From positions 1-39,039 of the forward strand of contig JAQWNW010000019.1 of assembly GCA_029246285.1 (NCBI GenBank): DNA of 39,039 nt, in the 5' to 3' direction. Made by a program: the position numbers and the translations under genes. This stretch comes from Paracoccaceae bacterium. Lineage in GTDB: Bacteria; Pseudomonadota; Alphaproteobacteria; Rhodobacterales; Rhodobacteraceae. Position 1 is the first letter of the stretch. Every line of letters begins with the position of its first letter. Of this stretch, positions 17,549-26,613 are shown one piece after another. The notes below the pieces were generated by a model, which made no database searches, was not told where the DNA came from, and was given only the letters and a program-made list of their open reading frames with translations.

Positions 17549-18520
17549 ATGATAAACGAGAAAAAAACCAAAGAATTTATAAAAACTGGAAAGCGCGTTG
17601 TTGAAAGAGAAGCTCGTGCTTTAGACTTATTAGAAAAAAGTATCGAGGAATCTTTTTCAAAAGCTGTAGAAATCATTTTAGCTGCAAAAGGTAGAGTTAT
17701 AGTTTCCGGTATGGGAAAATCTGGACACATAGCGAGAAAAATTACCGCTACATTAGCATCCACAGGTACACCATCTCATTTTTTACACCCAGGTGAAGCG
17801 AGTCACGGTGATTTAGGTATGATAACAAGTGGTGATGTTGTTATTCTTTTGTCAAACTCTGGTGAAACACCCGAATTAGCAAATGTAATATCCTACGTTC
17901 ACAGATTCAAAATCCCATTAATTGGAGTTGCTAGTAATACCTCCTCTAGTCTTTTAAAAAATGCTGATGTACCCATCACATTACCGAGCGCAAAAGAAGC
18001 TTGTAATTCAGATATTGTTCCAACAACCTCTACAACAATGACACTTGCCTTAGGAGATGCTTTGGCCATTACTCTCATGGAACAAAGAGAGTTTACTCCC
18101 GAACGCTTTAAAACGCTTCACCCTGGCGGAAACTTAGGGGCCAAACTGATAACTGTTGAAAACATAATGCATATTGATGATGAAATACCAACCGTACAAA
18201 GTGGGACTGATATGGTTAGTGTCTTCCTAGAAATGTCGACAAAAGGATTTGGAGCTGTAGCAATTATAAATACTAGCGGTGCTTTGATCGGTGTTATAAC
18301 CGACGGAGATTTAAGACGAAATATACAAAATCTAATGTCTAAGACATGTGATGAAATAATGACGAAAAAACCATTATCTATCAAAAAAGAAATTCTAGCT
18401 TCATCTGCATTAAACTTAATGAATGACAAAAAAATTTCATCTGTATTTGTTTTAGGAAAAGAAAACAAAGTACTTGGAATTCTGCACATACATGATTGCT
18501 TACGAGCAGGCGTTATATAA
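17549..18520 (+). CDS. kdsD: Arabinose-5-phosphate isomerase (KdsD/KpsF family)
   Basis: Converts ribulose 5-phosphate to arabinose 5-phosphate, the first step of Kdo synthesis for LPS. Residues about 30-190 form the SIS sugar-isomerase domain (GMGKSGHIARKI, LHPGEASHGDLGMI, and SNSGETPEL). Two CBS domains follow (ENIMHIDDEIPTV, GVITDGDLRR; then DEIMTKKPLSI to the C-terminus). The 323-residue length is normal. The stop codon is immediately followed by the lptC start, so the gene is cotranslated with LPS export genes. Confidence 0.96.
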   Translation: MINEKKTKEFIKTGKRVVEREARALDLLEKSIEESFSKAVEIILAAKGRVIVSGMGKSGHIARKITATLASTGTPSHFLHPGEASHGDLGMITSGDVVILLSNSGETPELANVISYVHRFKIPLIGVASNTSSSLLKNADVPITLPSAKEACNSDIVPTTSTTMTLALGDALAITLMEQREFTPERFKTLHPGGNLGAKLITVENIMHIDDEIPTVQSGTDMVSVFLEMSTKGFGAVAIINTSGALIGVITDGDLRRNIQNLMSKTCDEIMTKKPLSIKKEILASSALNLMNDKKISSVFVLGKENKVLGILHIHDCLRAGVI

Positions 18521-19132
18521 ATGCTTCAAGAAGATAATTACTCTAGATTAATTAAAATTACTAAAATTACATTACCAAGTATTGCTCTAATTATTTTAAG
18601 TGTATTGTTTTTACTACCGGATAAAAGAACGACAATTCAAGCATTTGATAATATTGACAAGTCCCTGCTGAAAATTGTTCAAAAAGCGGGAATAGATAAG
18701 CCATCTTTCAGAGGAACCCTTGCATCAGGATCTAATCTGGAATTGTATGCAAATGAAATAGTACCAAAAGACAAAAATAATAACCTTATTGAAATAAATG
18801 AGATTACTGCTCGTTTAGAACTAGATCCAAAGATTGTGGCAACTGCTTACGCCAAAAAAGGTGTTATAAATATTGAAAAACAAACTGCTGAGATGGTAGG
18901 AAAAGTTAATGTAGAAGGTTTTAATGATATTACTGTAGAAGCATCTGATCTAAAAGTCTTTTATGATAAAGCTATTGCGAAAACACATCAGCCTGTTCTC
19001 ATGTTTGGAAATTTTGGTATGATACGAGCTGGAGCTGCTGAGTTTTCTGATAAAAGTCAAAAATCAGACATTGGTTATGTTCTCTTATTTAGTGATGGTG
19101 TAAAAATGCTATATAATATGGGAAACGATTAA
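18521..19132 (+). CDS. lptC: LPS export protein LptC
   Basis: Bitopic inner-membrane component of the Lpt bridge that passes LPS from LptB2FG to LptA. One N-terminal membrane helix (about residues 15-33, LPSIALIILSVLFLLP) anchors a periplasmic beta-jellyroll; the repeat-like stretches AKKGVINIEKQTAEMVGKV and FNDITVEASDLKVFY fit the family. It has 203 residues. Overall sequence conservation of LptC is low, but topology and position between kdsD and lptA make the call secure. It starts directly after the kdsD stop. Confidence 0.93.
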   Translation: MLQEDNYSRLIKITKITLPSIALIILSVLFLLPDKRTTIQAFDNIDKSLLKIVQKAGIDKPSFRGTLASGSNLELYANEIVPKDKNNNLIEINEITARLELDPKIVATAYAKKGVINIEKQTAEMVGKVNVEGFNDITVEASDLKVFYDKAIAKTHQPVLMFGNFGMIRAGAAEFSDKSQKSDIGYVLLFSDGVKMLYNMGND

Positions 19133-19133
19133 T

Positions 19134-19652
19134 TTGTGTAGGAAATCATATAACAACTTAAATCTAACAAAATTAACCTTAGTTCTGGTATGTCTTTATG
19201 GATCTTCATCTATAGGTTCAGCAGATACAAAGATCGATATCGGGGCTGCTTTAATAGGAAAAAGTGGTGTAATTGAGGCTAATTCAGAAAAGCTCAAAAT
19301 AGATAGTAATTCTGGTACCGCGACCTTCAGCGGAAACGTCGAAATAAAGCGTGGACAAATATCCCTTAAAGCTCAGGAAATCATAGTGTCTTATTCTCTC
19401 AACAAAGATTCTACTCAATCAATCACTGAGATTCTAGCAACTAAAAATGTTTCTTTTTTTTCAAATCAAGACGTAACAAAAGCTGATAAAGCAATATATG
19501 ATTTAAAAACAAATATAATTGAATTATCGGGAAATGTTTCAATTCAACAAGGTACTAGTAACTTTTCTGGTAATAAATTAATTTTCAATCTAAACACCGG
19601 TAAAGGCTCGATATCTGGTCGAGTAAAGGCTGTCTTGGGCTCAGATGATTAA
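19134..19652 (+). CDS. lptA: LPS transport periplasmic protein LptA
   Basis: Periplasmic bridge protein of LPS export (LptA/OstA fold), 172 residues. The mature part shows the typical pattern IDSNSGTATFSGNVEIKRG and later IIELSGNVSIQQGT. The start is a TTG one base after the lptC stop; no ATG or GTG is in frame before the hydrophobic signal, so TTG is well supported. The signal peptide ends near SIGSA, residue 30. The stop overlaps the lptB start (TAATG), coupling the two. Confidence 0.93.
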   Translation: MCRKSYNNLNLTKLTLVLVCLYGSSSIGSADTKIDIGAALIGKSGVIEANSEKLKIDSNSGTATFSGNVEIKRGQISLKAQEIIVSYSLNKDSTQSITEILATKNVSFFSNQDVTKADKAIYDLKTNIIELSGNVSIQQGTSNFSGNKLIFNLNTGKGSISGRVKAVLGSDD

Positions 19653-20413
19653 TGACTGAAGTTTTACCTTTTGATAACTCTAAAAACAATCACGGTTTAT
19701 ACGTTGAAAACTTAGGAAAGAAGTATAGAAAAAAACGAATTATAAGTAATATAAATTTAACTCTGTTCAAGGGTGAGGTTGTGGCCTTACTAGGCCCAAA
19801 TGGAGCGGGCAAAACAACTACTTTTTATGCTATTGCCGGTTTAGTAATACCAGAAGATGGAACAGTGAAACTAAACGGAAAAGACATTACACAATTGCCT
19901 ATGTACAGAAGAGCACAGCTTGGTATGGGCTATTTACCCCAAGAAGCATCAGTTTTTAGAGGCCTTTCGGTCCAGGACAACATCTTATCCATTTTAGAAA
20001 TTTGGGAAACCAATAAGATAAAACAAAAACAAGATTTAGACGAACTTTTAAACGAATTTTCTATTAGTCACCTAAGAAATTCTTCTGCTTTATCTCTATC
20101 GGGAGGGGAGCGACGTCGAGTTGAAATAGCCCGATGTCTCGCATCAAATCCAGAATATATATTACTTGATGAGCCCTTTGCTGGTGTTGATCCTGTAGCA
20201 GTAAACGAAATTCGTGAAATTGTATCAAAACTGAAAAATAGAGGTATTGGTGTTTTAATAACCGATCATAACGTTCGAGAAACTTTGCGGATAGTAGATC
20301 GAGCCTATATTCTTAACGATGGTAAGTTATTGAAAAGCGGAACACCCTCAGAAGTAATAGAAGATAAAACAGTTCGACAGGTATACCTTGGTGATGATTT
20401 TTCTGTCAGTTAA
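19652..20413 (+). CDS. lptB: LPS export ABC transporter ATP-binding protein LptB
   Basis: ATPase that drives LPS extraction by LptB2FG at the inner membrane. Walker A is GPNGAGKTT at residues 48-56, the signature is LSGGERRRVEIARCLA, Walker B is YILLDEPFAG, and the H-loop is ITDHNVRE. It has 253 residues. The C-terminal YLGDDF is typical of LptB. It overlaps lptA by one base. In many Alphaproteobacteria the next genes are rpoN and/or hpf before ptsN; here a 185-bp spacer leads straight to ptsN. Confidence 0.97.
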   Translation: MTEVLPFDNSKNNHGLYVENLGKKYRKKRIISNINLTLFKGEVVALLGPNGAGKTTTFYAIAGLVIPEDGTVKLNGKDITQLPMYRRAQLGMGYLPQEASVFRGLSVQDNILSILEIWETNKIKQKQDLDELLNEFSISHLRNSSALSLSGGERRRVEIARCLASNPEYILLDEPFAGVDPVAVNEIREIVSKLKNRGIGVLITDHNVRETLRIVDRAYILNDGKLLKSGTPSEVIEDKTVRQVYLGDDFSVS

Positions 20414-20430
20414 ATAATCATAATTTTTAT

Positions 20431-20458
20431 TGAGTCTCTGGTTGAATCTTTTGACTCA
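20431..20458 (+). other. Weak inverted repeat downstream of lptB
   Basis: TGAGTC (20431-20436) and GACTCA (20453-20458) form a perfect 6-bp dyad with a 16-base loop in the spacer between lptB and ptsN. No T run follows, so a terminator role is doubtful. The rest of the 185-bp spacer is AT-rich with no ORF I can support. A TATAAT at 20493-20498 lacks a matching -35. Confidence 0.25.
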
Positions 20459-20598
20459 TGGTTCTATATCAGCGATAAATATTCAATGATTCTATAATTA
20501 AAGTGTCTGCTATTTATTTAAAATGATAATTGTAGATTATTCTAAAATAGTCGTCGATAAGAACTATAAAATTTAGATAATATTAACTGGGATTTTAA

Positions 20599-21066
20599 AT
20601 GTTGCTGTCTCAAATTATAAAACCACAAGCTGTTCGTTCGATAGCTCAAATGGATAGTAAAAAAAGATTATTACAAGAAATATCCGAAATTATTACAATT
20701 TATAATTCTGATTCCACTCCTTCAACGGCCTATGAGGCCTTAATGCAAAGAGAAACTCTTGGAGCAACGGGTGTAGGAAATGGTGTAGCAATACCGCACG
20801 CAAGATTAGCCGGATTAGAGAAAGTTGTAGGGGCTTTCTTCAAGCTAGATAAGCCTATGGATTTTAGTTCTGTCGACCGCAAACCAGTAGATTTAATTTT
20901 TGCACTTTTTGCCCCTGAAAACGCTGGCGTTGAACACCTAAAGGCTCTAGCTCTCGTTTCTAGAACACTAAGAGACGATTCTATGTGCTCAAAATTACGT
21001 GCTAATTCAAATTCCACTACAATGTATGCTATTTTAACAGAAAAAATGGAATCTAAAGCTGCTTAG
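20599..21066 (+). CDS. ptsN: Nitrogen PTS enzyme IIA (PtsN)
   Basis: EIIA-Ntr regulator of the nitrogen phosphotransferase system, 155 residues. The phosphorylated histidine is in the motif VAIPHARL (His67), followed by FALFAPENAGVEHLKALALVSR. It normally accepts phosphate through PtsP and NPr and modulates potassium transport and sensor kinases. It follows lptB as usual in Proteobacteria but without the intervening hpf. It converges with kdsB, whose stop lies just after its own. Confidence 0.96.
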   Translation: MLLSQIIKPQAVRSIAQMDSKKRLLQEISEIITIYNSDSTPSTAYEALMQRETLGATGVGNGVAIPHARLAGLEKVVGAFFKLDKPMDFSSVDRKPVDLIFALFAPENAGVEHLKALALVSRTLRDDSMCSKLRANSNSTTMYAILTEKMESKAA

Positions 21067-21067
21067 T

Positions 21068-21868
21068 TTATTCTAAACCACTTTCTAGTAATTTACTTTC
21101 TATTCTTTGTATGTCTTCAGGATTGTTTAATTCCCAAAAACTTTGGCCCCTGCTGTCAACCTCAACACAATAAATATCATTATTGTTTTCAATAAATCTT
21201 AGCTGTTCTAAACCCTCTAGTTGTTCTAGAATCCCTTCCTGCAGTGCAATATATTTACTTAAAGAATTTGAACGATATGCATAAACCCCAACATGATGAT
21301 AAACAGGGCAAAGTTCTTTTTCTAAATAAGCTCGGGGTGTAAATGGTATTACCTCCTTTGAAAAATAAAGTGCTTTTTTATCATTATTAAAGACAACTGT
21401 AGTTCCTCCAACCCGGCCCTTTTTTCTATCTTCCAAAAACATTCTATGACCATCAGAATCACACCGAAGCACCGGAGTCACAACATTAGCTTTTTTGTTT
21501 GTTTTTAATTCATTTATCAGGGCTTCAATGAACCAATGAGGGGTCAACGGAGCGTCACCTTGTAAGTTAACCACTATGTCATACTGATCATTAAGCAACA
21601 TACTTGTTTCAGCACATCTTTCAGTTCCATTTTTACATGATGTTGAAGTCTTAATCGACTCAGCTCCAAAATTATCTGCCTCCATGATAATTCTATCGTC
21701 ATCAGTAGCAATTACTACCCTATCAACCCCCTCGACACGCTTTGCTGCCTCCCAAGAACGATGAATTAAACTCTTTTTCCTTCCTGTGGCTCCCATTAAT
21801 GGTGCAAGCGGTTTTCCTGGAAAGCGACTAGAAGCATACCTCGCAGGTATTACAATAATTATCTGCAC
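21068..21868 (-). CDS. kdsB: KdsB-family cytidylyltransferase (CMP-Kdo synthetase)
   Basis: Probable 3-deoxy-manno-octulosonate cytidylyltransferase, which activates Kdo with CTP for LPS core synthesis. The nucleotide-binding start IPARYASSRFPGKPLAPL, the ATDDDRI segment, NGTERCAE and VVNLQGDAPLTP fit the family; classic KdsB reads NVQGDEP, so this belongs to a variant subgroup common in marine Alphaproteobacteria. It has 266 residues. The start is GTG at 21868, set by a strong Shine-Dalgarno GGAGG seven bases upstream. It could also act on a related 2-keto acid sugar. The kdsD-lpt genes on the other strand support the Kdo role. Confidence 0.87.
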   Translation of the reverse strand: MQIIIVIPARYASSRFPGKPLAPLMGATGRKKSLIHRSWEAAKRVEGVDRVVIATDDDRIIMEADNFGAESIKTSTSCKNGTERCAETSMLLNDQYDIVVNLQGDAPLTPHWFIEALINELKTNKKANVVTPVLRCDSDGHRMFLEDRKKGRVGGTTVVFNNDKKALYFSKEVIPFTPRAYLEKELCPVYHHVGVYAYRSNSLSKYIALQEGILEQLEGLEQLRFIENNNDIYCVEVDSRGQSFWELNNPEDIQRIESKLLESGLE

Positions 21869-22073
21869 CCTTATTCCTCCGCAAATGTAAATTGAGCTGA
21901 TGTCATATAATCCCCAGCTAATAATTTTTTAAATATTATAAATGACTTGTCACTCAATCATACTTAACTGTCAAATCAACAAATGGGTCATCATAAATAG
22001 TTTGCAAAGCAAATTTCGTGTTATTTTAAATAATAATCAATAAAAATAATATATTAATGACAAAATAACCACT

Positions 22074-22121
22074 TTGTAAATTTTTACCAAGGGTTGTTAT
22101 AATAGATGCAAGCACCATATA
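22074..22121 (+). promoter_or_regulatory. Promoter of hslVU
   Basis: TTGTAA (22074-22079) and TATAAT (22098-22103) are spaced by 18 bases, a good sigma-70-type pair about 40 bases before the hslV start. Just downstream, GTTGTTA (22093-22099) and CCATAT (22113-22118), 13 bases apart, loosely resemble an alphaproteobacterial heat-shock sigma-32 promoter, which would suit hslVU, but the -35 match is poor. The spacer between kdsB and hslV (272 bp) shows nothing else I can support. Confidence 0.5.
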
Positions 22122-22140
22122 ATTTGAAAGAGGATTAAAT

Positions 22141-22701
22141 ATGAACGATACAAAAAATTTCCCTGGGTGGCATGGAACTACCATTGTTGGTGTAAGAAAA
22201 GACGGTGAGGTTGTTATTGCTGGAGATGGTCAAGTTAGCTTAGGTCAAACAGTAATAAAAGGATCAGCGAAAAAGGTTCGACGACTATCACCTGGAGGTC
22301 AGGATGTAATTTGTGGCTTCGCTGGTTCAACCGCCGATGCTTTTACGCTTTTAGAAAGACTAGAAAGCAAACTTGAAGCAACACCCGGCCAACTCCTAAG
22401 AGCTTGTGTAGAACTGGCAAAAGATTGGCGAACTGATAAATATCTAAGAAACCTTGAGGCCATGATAATAGTTACAGATGGAAAAAATCTCTTCATAATC
22501 ACTGGGGCTGGAGATGTACTAGAACCTGAACATAATGTGGCAGCAATTGGATCGGGTGGAAATTATGCATTGGCTGCAGCGAGAGCATTGATGCCATCAG
22601 AAAAATCTGCTGAGGAGATCGCTAAGGCAGCGATAGAAATTGCTTCAGATATTTGTGTTTACACAAATGGGAACATGACTATAGAAAGAATACAAGAATG
22701 A
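22141..22701 (+). CDS. hslV: ATP-dependent protease HslV (ClpQ)
   Basis: Proteasome-like peptidase subunit of HslUV, 186 residues. The sequence begins with a 12-residue propeptide ending FPGWHG; cleavage exposes Thr13 (TTIVGVR), the N-terminal nucleophile. This short propeptide is typical of alphaproteobacterial Hsl[13 protein letters not shown] and the [14 protein letters not shown] segment are further family hallmarks. SD GAGG lies before ATG 22141. The stop overlaps the hslU start by four bases (ATGA). Confidence 0.97.
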   Translation: MNDTKNFPGWHGTTIVGVRKDGEVVIAGDGQVSLGQTVIKGSAKKVRRLSPGGQDVICGFAGSTADAFTLLERLESKLEATPGQLLRACVELAKDWRTDKYLRNLEAMIIVTDGKNLFIITGAGDVLEPEHNVAAIGSGGNYALAAARALMPSEKSAEEIAKAAIEIASDICVYTNGNMTIERIQE

Positions 22702-24008
22702 CCGATTTAACACCAAGAGAGATCGTTTCTGAGCTTGATAGATTTATAATTGGTCAAAAAGACGCCAAACGAGCCGTTGCCGTTGCCTTGAGAAATCGCT
22801 GGAGGCGAAAACAACTATCAGACGAATTAAGAGAGGAAGTATATCCAAAAAATATTCTTATGATTGGACCAACTGGCGTTGGAAAAACAGAAATATCAAG
22901 AAGACTTGCTAAGCTCGCAAATGCTCCATTTATAAAAGTAGAAGCTACCAAATTCACAGAAGTAGGCTATGTTGGCAGAGATGTAGAGCAAATTGTTCGC
23001 GATCTAGTTGAAAGTGCCATAATTATGGTTCGTGAAAAGATGAGAGAAGAAAAAAAAGCTCTTGCAGAAAAAGCAGCGGAGGAAAGAGTAATAACTGCAC
23101 TTGCAGGTAGTGAAGCTCGAGAATCCACACGAGAAATGTTCAGGAAAAAACTAAGAAACAACGAGTTAGATCAAAAGGAAATCGAATTAGACATTGCTGA
23201 TAACTTTAACCCGCTTCAAATGTTAAATATTCCAGGTCAACCAGAGGGTACTGGTGTTGGAATGATGAACATTGGTGATATCTTCGGTAAAGCCATGGGA
23301 AAAAATACAAAGCGGCGAAAAATGACTGTTTCTGAAAGTTACGATGTTTTGGTTAATGAAGAAGCCGACAAAATGTTAGATCAAGAAACAATAAATCAAG
23401 CGGCAATAACATTAGTTGAGGAATCTGGAATAGTCTTTATAGACGAAATTGATAAGGTTTGCGCCAGATCAGATGCTCGTGGTGCGGATGTTAGCAGAGA
23501 AGGCGTTCAAAGGGATTTGTTGCCCCTAATTGAAGGTACTGCAGTATCTACAAAGTATGGTGCTGTAAAAACAGATCATATATTGTTTATTGCGTCCGGT
23601 GCTTTTCATATTGCTAAACCTTCAGATCTTTTACCAGAACTACAAGGGAGGTTGCCAATTAGAGTTGAGTTAAGAGCGCTGACTGAATCAGATTTTATAA
23701 GAATACTAACGGAGACTGATAATGCCTTAACACGGCAATATTCTGCACTACTCGCAACTGAGGGCGTAAATGTTAAGTTTTCTGATAGTGGAATATCTGA
23801 GATTGCTAAGATTGCCGCTGACGTTAATCAAACTGTTGAAAATATTGGGGCTAGACGTCTGTATACTGTAATTGAACGGGTTTTTGAAGAACTCAGTTAT
23901 ACTGCTCCAGACAGAAATGAAGAGAAAATTAAAGTTGATAAAAAGTACGTACAGCAAAACCTTGGGGAATTAGCAAAAGCTTCTGACACTAGCCGATACG
24001 TTCTCTAG
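22698..24008 (+). CDS. hslU: ATP-dependent protease ATPase subunit HslU (ClpY)
   Basis: AAA+ unfoldase that feeds substrates to HslV. It has 436 residues from ATG 22698; a longer frame from 22653 runs over hslV and is not used, since [20 protein letters not shown] is the standard N-terminus. Walker A is GPTGVGKTE, the I-domain carries the [14 protein letters not shown] segment, and Walker B is [11 protein letters not shown]. The C-terminus SRYVL resembles the tail that inserts into HslV. It is coupled to hslV by ATGA overlap. Confidence 0.97.
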   Translation: MTDLTPREIVSELDRFIIGQKDAKRAVAVALRNRWRRKQLSDELREEVYPKNILMIGPTGVGKTEISRRLAKLANAPFIKVEATKFTEVGYVGRDVEQIVRDLVESAIIMVREKMREEKKALAEKAAEERVITALAGSEARESTREMFRKKLRNNELDQKEIELDIADNFNPLQMLNIPGQPEGTGVGMMNIGDIFGKAMGKNTKRRKMTVSESYDVLVNEEADKMLDQETINQAAITLVEESGIVFIDEIDKVCARSDARGADVSREGVQRDLLPLIEGTAVSTKYGAVKTDHILFIASGAFHIAKPSDLLPELQGRLPIRVELRALTESDFIRILTETDNALTRQYSALLATEGVNVKFSDSGISEIAKIAADVNQTVENIGARRLYTVIERVFEELSYTAPDRNEEKIKVDKKYVQQNLGELAKASDTSRYVL

Positions 24009-24056
24009 GAAATATTTAAGTCTTTAATCATCCATAAAATTCTGTATTGAGACTCT

Positions 24057-25274
24057 ATGATATTCTGGAGTTTTTTTATAAAAAATAAAGCTTGGCTTGG
24101 TGCGGGGGCGTTATTAACTCTTTCATCAAGCTATGGGCAAACATTTTTTATCTCACTCTTTGCAGATCAGATAATGAATGACTTTAACCTTACCCACGGC
24201 CAGTGGGGCGGTATATATGCTATTAGTACAACTTTATCAGCGATTGTAATGGTATGGGCCGGTGCGTTAACAGATAAATATAGAGCACGTTATTTGGGCT
24301 TAATTTTTTTAAGCGTATTAGCATTTACATGTTTAATGGTCTCGATAAATTTCTCTATTTTAATATTACCAATACTAATATTTCTTCTTCGATTTTCAGG
24401 CCAAGGAATGTTAAGTCACATCGGCTCAGTGTCTATGGCTAGATGGTTTGTTGCATCTAGGGGAAAGGCACTCGCAATCGCCACTTTGGGATTTTCGTTT
24501 GGTGAGGCTATTCTTCCAATGAGCGTAGCACTGCTTTTAACCATTATTTATTGGAAATATGTCTGGATTATAGCCGCAATTCTCACTTTGTTAACAATTC
24601 CAATCTTACAAAAGCTACTTAAGGTTGAAAGAACACCTCAATCTAATACAAGTAACATTCAAAACGTGGGGATATTAGATAAACGTCACTGGACTAGAAA
24701 TCAGGTGTTATCTCATTGGTTGTTCTGGTTTTATTTCCCATCAATAATGTCAATTGCTATGTGGGGTACCGCATTATTTTTCCAACAAGTCCATCTATCA
24801 TCAAGTAAAGGTTGGACATTGTTTCAATTTACATCATTAATCCCCATTTATACTTGTTCTACTATACTTTCCATGATGCTTTATGGCTGGGCTATCGATC
24901 GATATGGATCAGGTAGACTCCTCGCGTTATATCAAATACCAATGGCTGTATCATTTTTTCTTTTCGGTTTTGGAGATTCTATCATAATTGCTGGGTTTGC
25001 ATTTATCCTTTTTGGAATTACCCACGGCGCAAATTCTACAATCCCTGGTGCTTTCTGGGCTGAATACTTTGGAACAAAACACTTAGGCTCTATTAAAGCA
25101 ATGGCAACTGCTGTTTCAGTTTTAGGGTCTGCCTTGGGCCCTGCTATCAGTGGTGCCTTGATTGATTACGGCATCCCATTTTCAAAACAAATGCCCATAA
25201 TTTCAATATTTATTTTAATTTGTTGTCTATTGAACTGGGTAGCTATTAAAAAAATTAAGCTTTTATACCCTTAA
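24057..25274 (+). CDS. Major facilitator superfamily transporter
   Basis: Inner-membrane secondary transporter of 405 residues with about 12 hydrophobic segments. The loop between helices 2 and 3 shows GALTDKYRARYLG, the MFS signature region. The C-terminal half has HGANSTIPGAFWAEYFGTKHLGSIKA, resembling the monocarboxylate/oxalate-formate antiporter branch. The substrate is not known. It begins 48 bases after hslU and its end overlaps the convergent Smr gene by four bases. No regulator is adjacent. Confidence 0.88.
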   Translation: MIFWSFFIKNKAWLGAGALLTLSSSYGQTFFISLFADQIMNDFNLTHGQWGGIYAISTTLSAIVMVWAGALTDKYRARYLGLIFLSVLAFTCLMVSINFSILILPILIFLLRFSGQGMLSHIGSVSMARWFVASRGKALAIATLGFSFGEAILPMSVALLLTIIYWKYVWIIAAILTLLTIPILQKLLKVERTPQSNTSNIQNVGILDKRHWTRNQVLSHWLFWFYFPSIMSIAMWGTALFFQQVHLSSSKGWTLFQFTSLIPIYTCSTILSMMLYGWAIDRYGSGRLLALYQIPMAVSFFLFGFGDSIIIAGFAFILFGITHGANSTIPGAFWAEYFGTKHLGSIKAMATAVSVLGSALGPAISGALIDYGIPFSKQMPIISIFILICCLLNWVAIKKIKLLYP

Positions 25275-25828
25275 AACTTTTTATTCTTTTTTAGATAAAC
25301 ATATAATGCTCCAGAACCTCCATCTTTAACATGGGATTGGACAAAATCCAAAATAAAACCATTCATTGCTGGGCTCTTCAGCCATTGTGGAACGGTTTTT
25401 CTTAATACTCCTTTATTAGTGAAAGAGTCTTCAGAGTTATAATTCCTTTCACCTTTACCAGTGATAATTAAAATCAATCTCTTCTTTAATTTGTAACTAT
25501 TATTAATAAAAGAATATAGGGCTTTATAAGCTTGATCTGTTGTTAAACCATGTAAATCCAGTTTTGCCTCGGGCGAAAGCTTACCTCTTTTAAGTCTTCT
25601 TAAAATATTTTGATCAATAGCACCTGAACTGTTTTCAATATTTGGTCTTATTCTAGGATTATTTTTAAGACCGGGGTTTAGTATTGGTTTTAGTAGGTTA
25701 TTTTTCTTTTTTACGATGTCTTTTTCGTCGTCTATATCTGTTGATATAGGTTTTGGATCACTAATTGTTCTTGATATTTTTTTCCATAAAGCCTTTTCGT
25801 CAGAACTTAGGTTTCTTCCTTTTGACAC
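25271..25828 (-). CDS. Smr domain protein
   Basis: Protein of 185 residues with a C-terminal Smr (small MutS-related) domain: LDLHGLTTDQAYKAL near residue 90, then LIITGKGERN and a terminal GGSGALYVYLKK. Smr domains are nicking endonucleases or RNases that act at nucleic-acid junctions or stalled ribosomes; the exact role of the free-standing form is unsettled. The N-terminal half is lysine-rich and low in complexity. It follows the Tim44-like gene by 16 bases on the same strand. In many Alphaproteobacteria a murein transglycosylase gene (mltA) sits between these two; it is absent here. Confidence 0.9.
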   Translation of the reverse strand: MSKGRNLSSDEKALWKKISRTISDPKPISTDIDDEKDIVKKKNNLLKPILNPGLKNNPRIRPNIENSSGAIDQNILRRLKRGKLSPEAKLDLHGLTTDQAYKALYSFINNSYKLKKRLILIITGKGERNYNSEDSFTNKGVLRKTVPQWLKSPAMNGFILDFVQSHVKDGGSGALYVYLKKNKKF

Positions 25829-25844
25829 AATAAATCCTTATACT

Positions 25845-26501
25845 CTATGCTCCTGTTTCAACCAATATCCAATTCGGATTATCTGATCCTATTTCCCTAG
25901 AAAACACCCAGACATCAAATTGTTTCTTTGTGTCTGCCTCTTCGCCTTCAATGATTTCTCCATTATTATTTTTAACAACAGATTTTACATCAGCTAAAAA
26001 TGAAACACTAATCTCAGCCACACCATCTCTAAAGCTAATATTTTTTACTGCCGTGTCTCGCAAACCTATGAAATCCGCATCGATCGACAAGCCTTTTTGT
26101 TCCCTCTCCTGAACAGCTTCCTCAAAGTTTTCTTTCACGTCAGCGCTTAAAAAAGTTTCTACAGGGGAAATTTTACCAGATTGAAATGCCATTAATATCA
26201 TTTCATAAGCACTACCAGCACCACCTAAAAAATCAGTTAAAGAAAAGTTTTTTTCAATTTCTTTTATCTTGGTAAGCGCATTTGCGCTGTTTTTATCATC
26301 AAAAAGATATTCAGTGGCCTCTTCATCCAAATTATTATCACTTGAATCTTCAGTGTTCTTACGTTCCTCTATTTTTGTGCTGTCGACATCTTTACCCTTG
26401 GGCTCAAAACCATCTCTAGTTCCCAATACATTCTTTAAACGAAATATTAAAAAAAGTGCCACGCCGGCCAATATTAATAATTGTAAAATCGTATTGTTCA
26501 T
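25845..26501 (-). CDS. Tim44/TimA-family membrane-associated protein
   Basis: Protein of 218 residues. One N-terminal hydrophobic helix (LQLLILAGVALFLIF) is followed by the family's RLKNVLGTRDGFE segment, an acidic linker, and a C-terminal Tim44-like domain (GGAGSAYEMILMAFQSGK, LSADVKENFEEAVQERE, and DVWVFSREIGSDNPNWILVETGA). It is the bacterial relative of the mitochondrial import motor subunit Tim44; bacterial members are inner-membrane-attached and of unclear function. It is divergent from fxsA, and the secB-fxsA-tim44 group is a conserved alphaproteobacterial neighbourhood. Confidence 0.93.
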   Translation of the reverse strand: MNNTILQLLILAGVALFLIFRLKNVLGTRDGFEPKGKDVDSTKIEERKNTEDSSDNNLDEEATEYLFDDKNSANALTKIKEIEKNFSLTDFLGGAGSAYEMILMAFQSGKISPVETFLSADVKENFEEAVQEREQKGLSIDADFIGLRDTAVKNISFRDGVAEISVSFLADVKSVVKNNNGEIIEGEEADTKKQFDVWVFSREIGSDNPNWILVETGA

Positions 26502-26613
26502 TATTTAAGCCCTAAATATTAGTTATAGATATTTTATTAATTAATACCTATGTAGGAGAGGAGTGTTTTCAAGTCCACCTATTCTCTACAAAGAAAAAGG
26601 AAAAGTTTGATAA

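Noticed and set aside
22653-22697. Upstream extension of hslU
   Set aside because: Would overlap hslV out of frame; the family N-terminus begins at ATG 22698 with the ATGA overlap.
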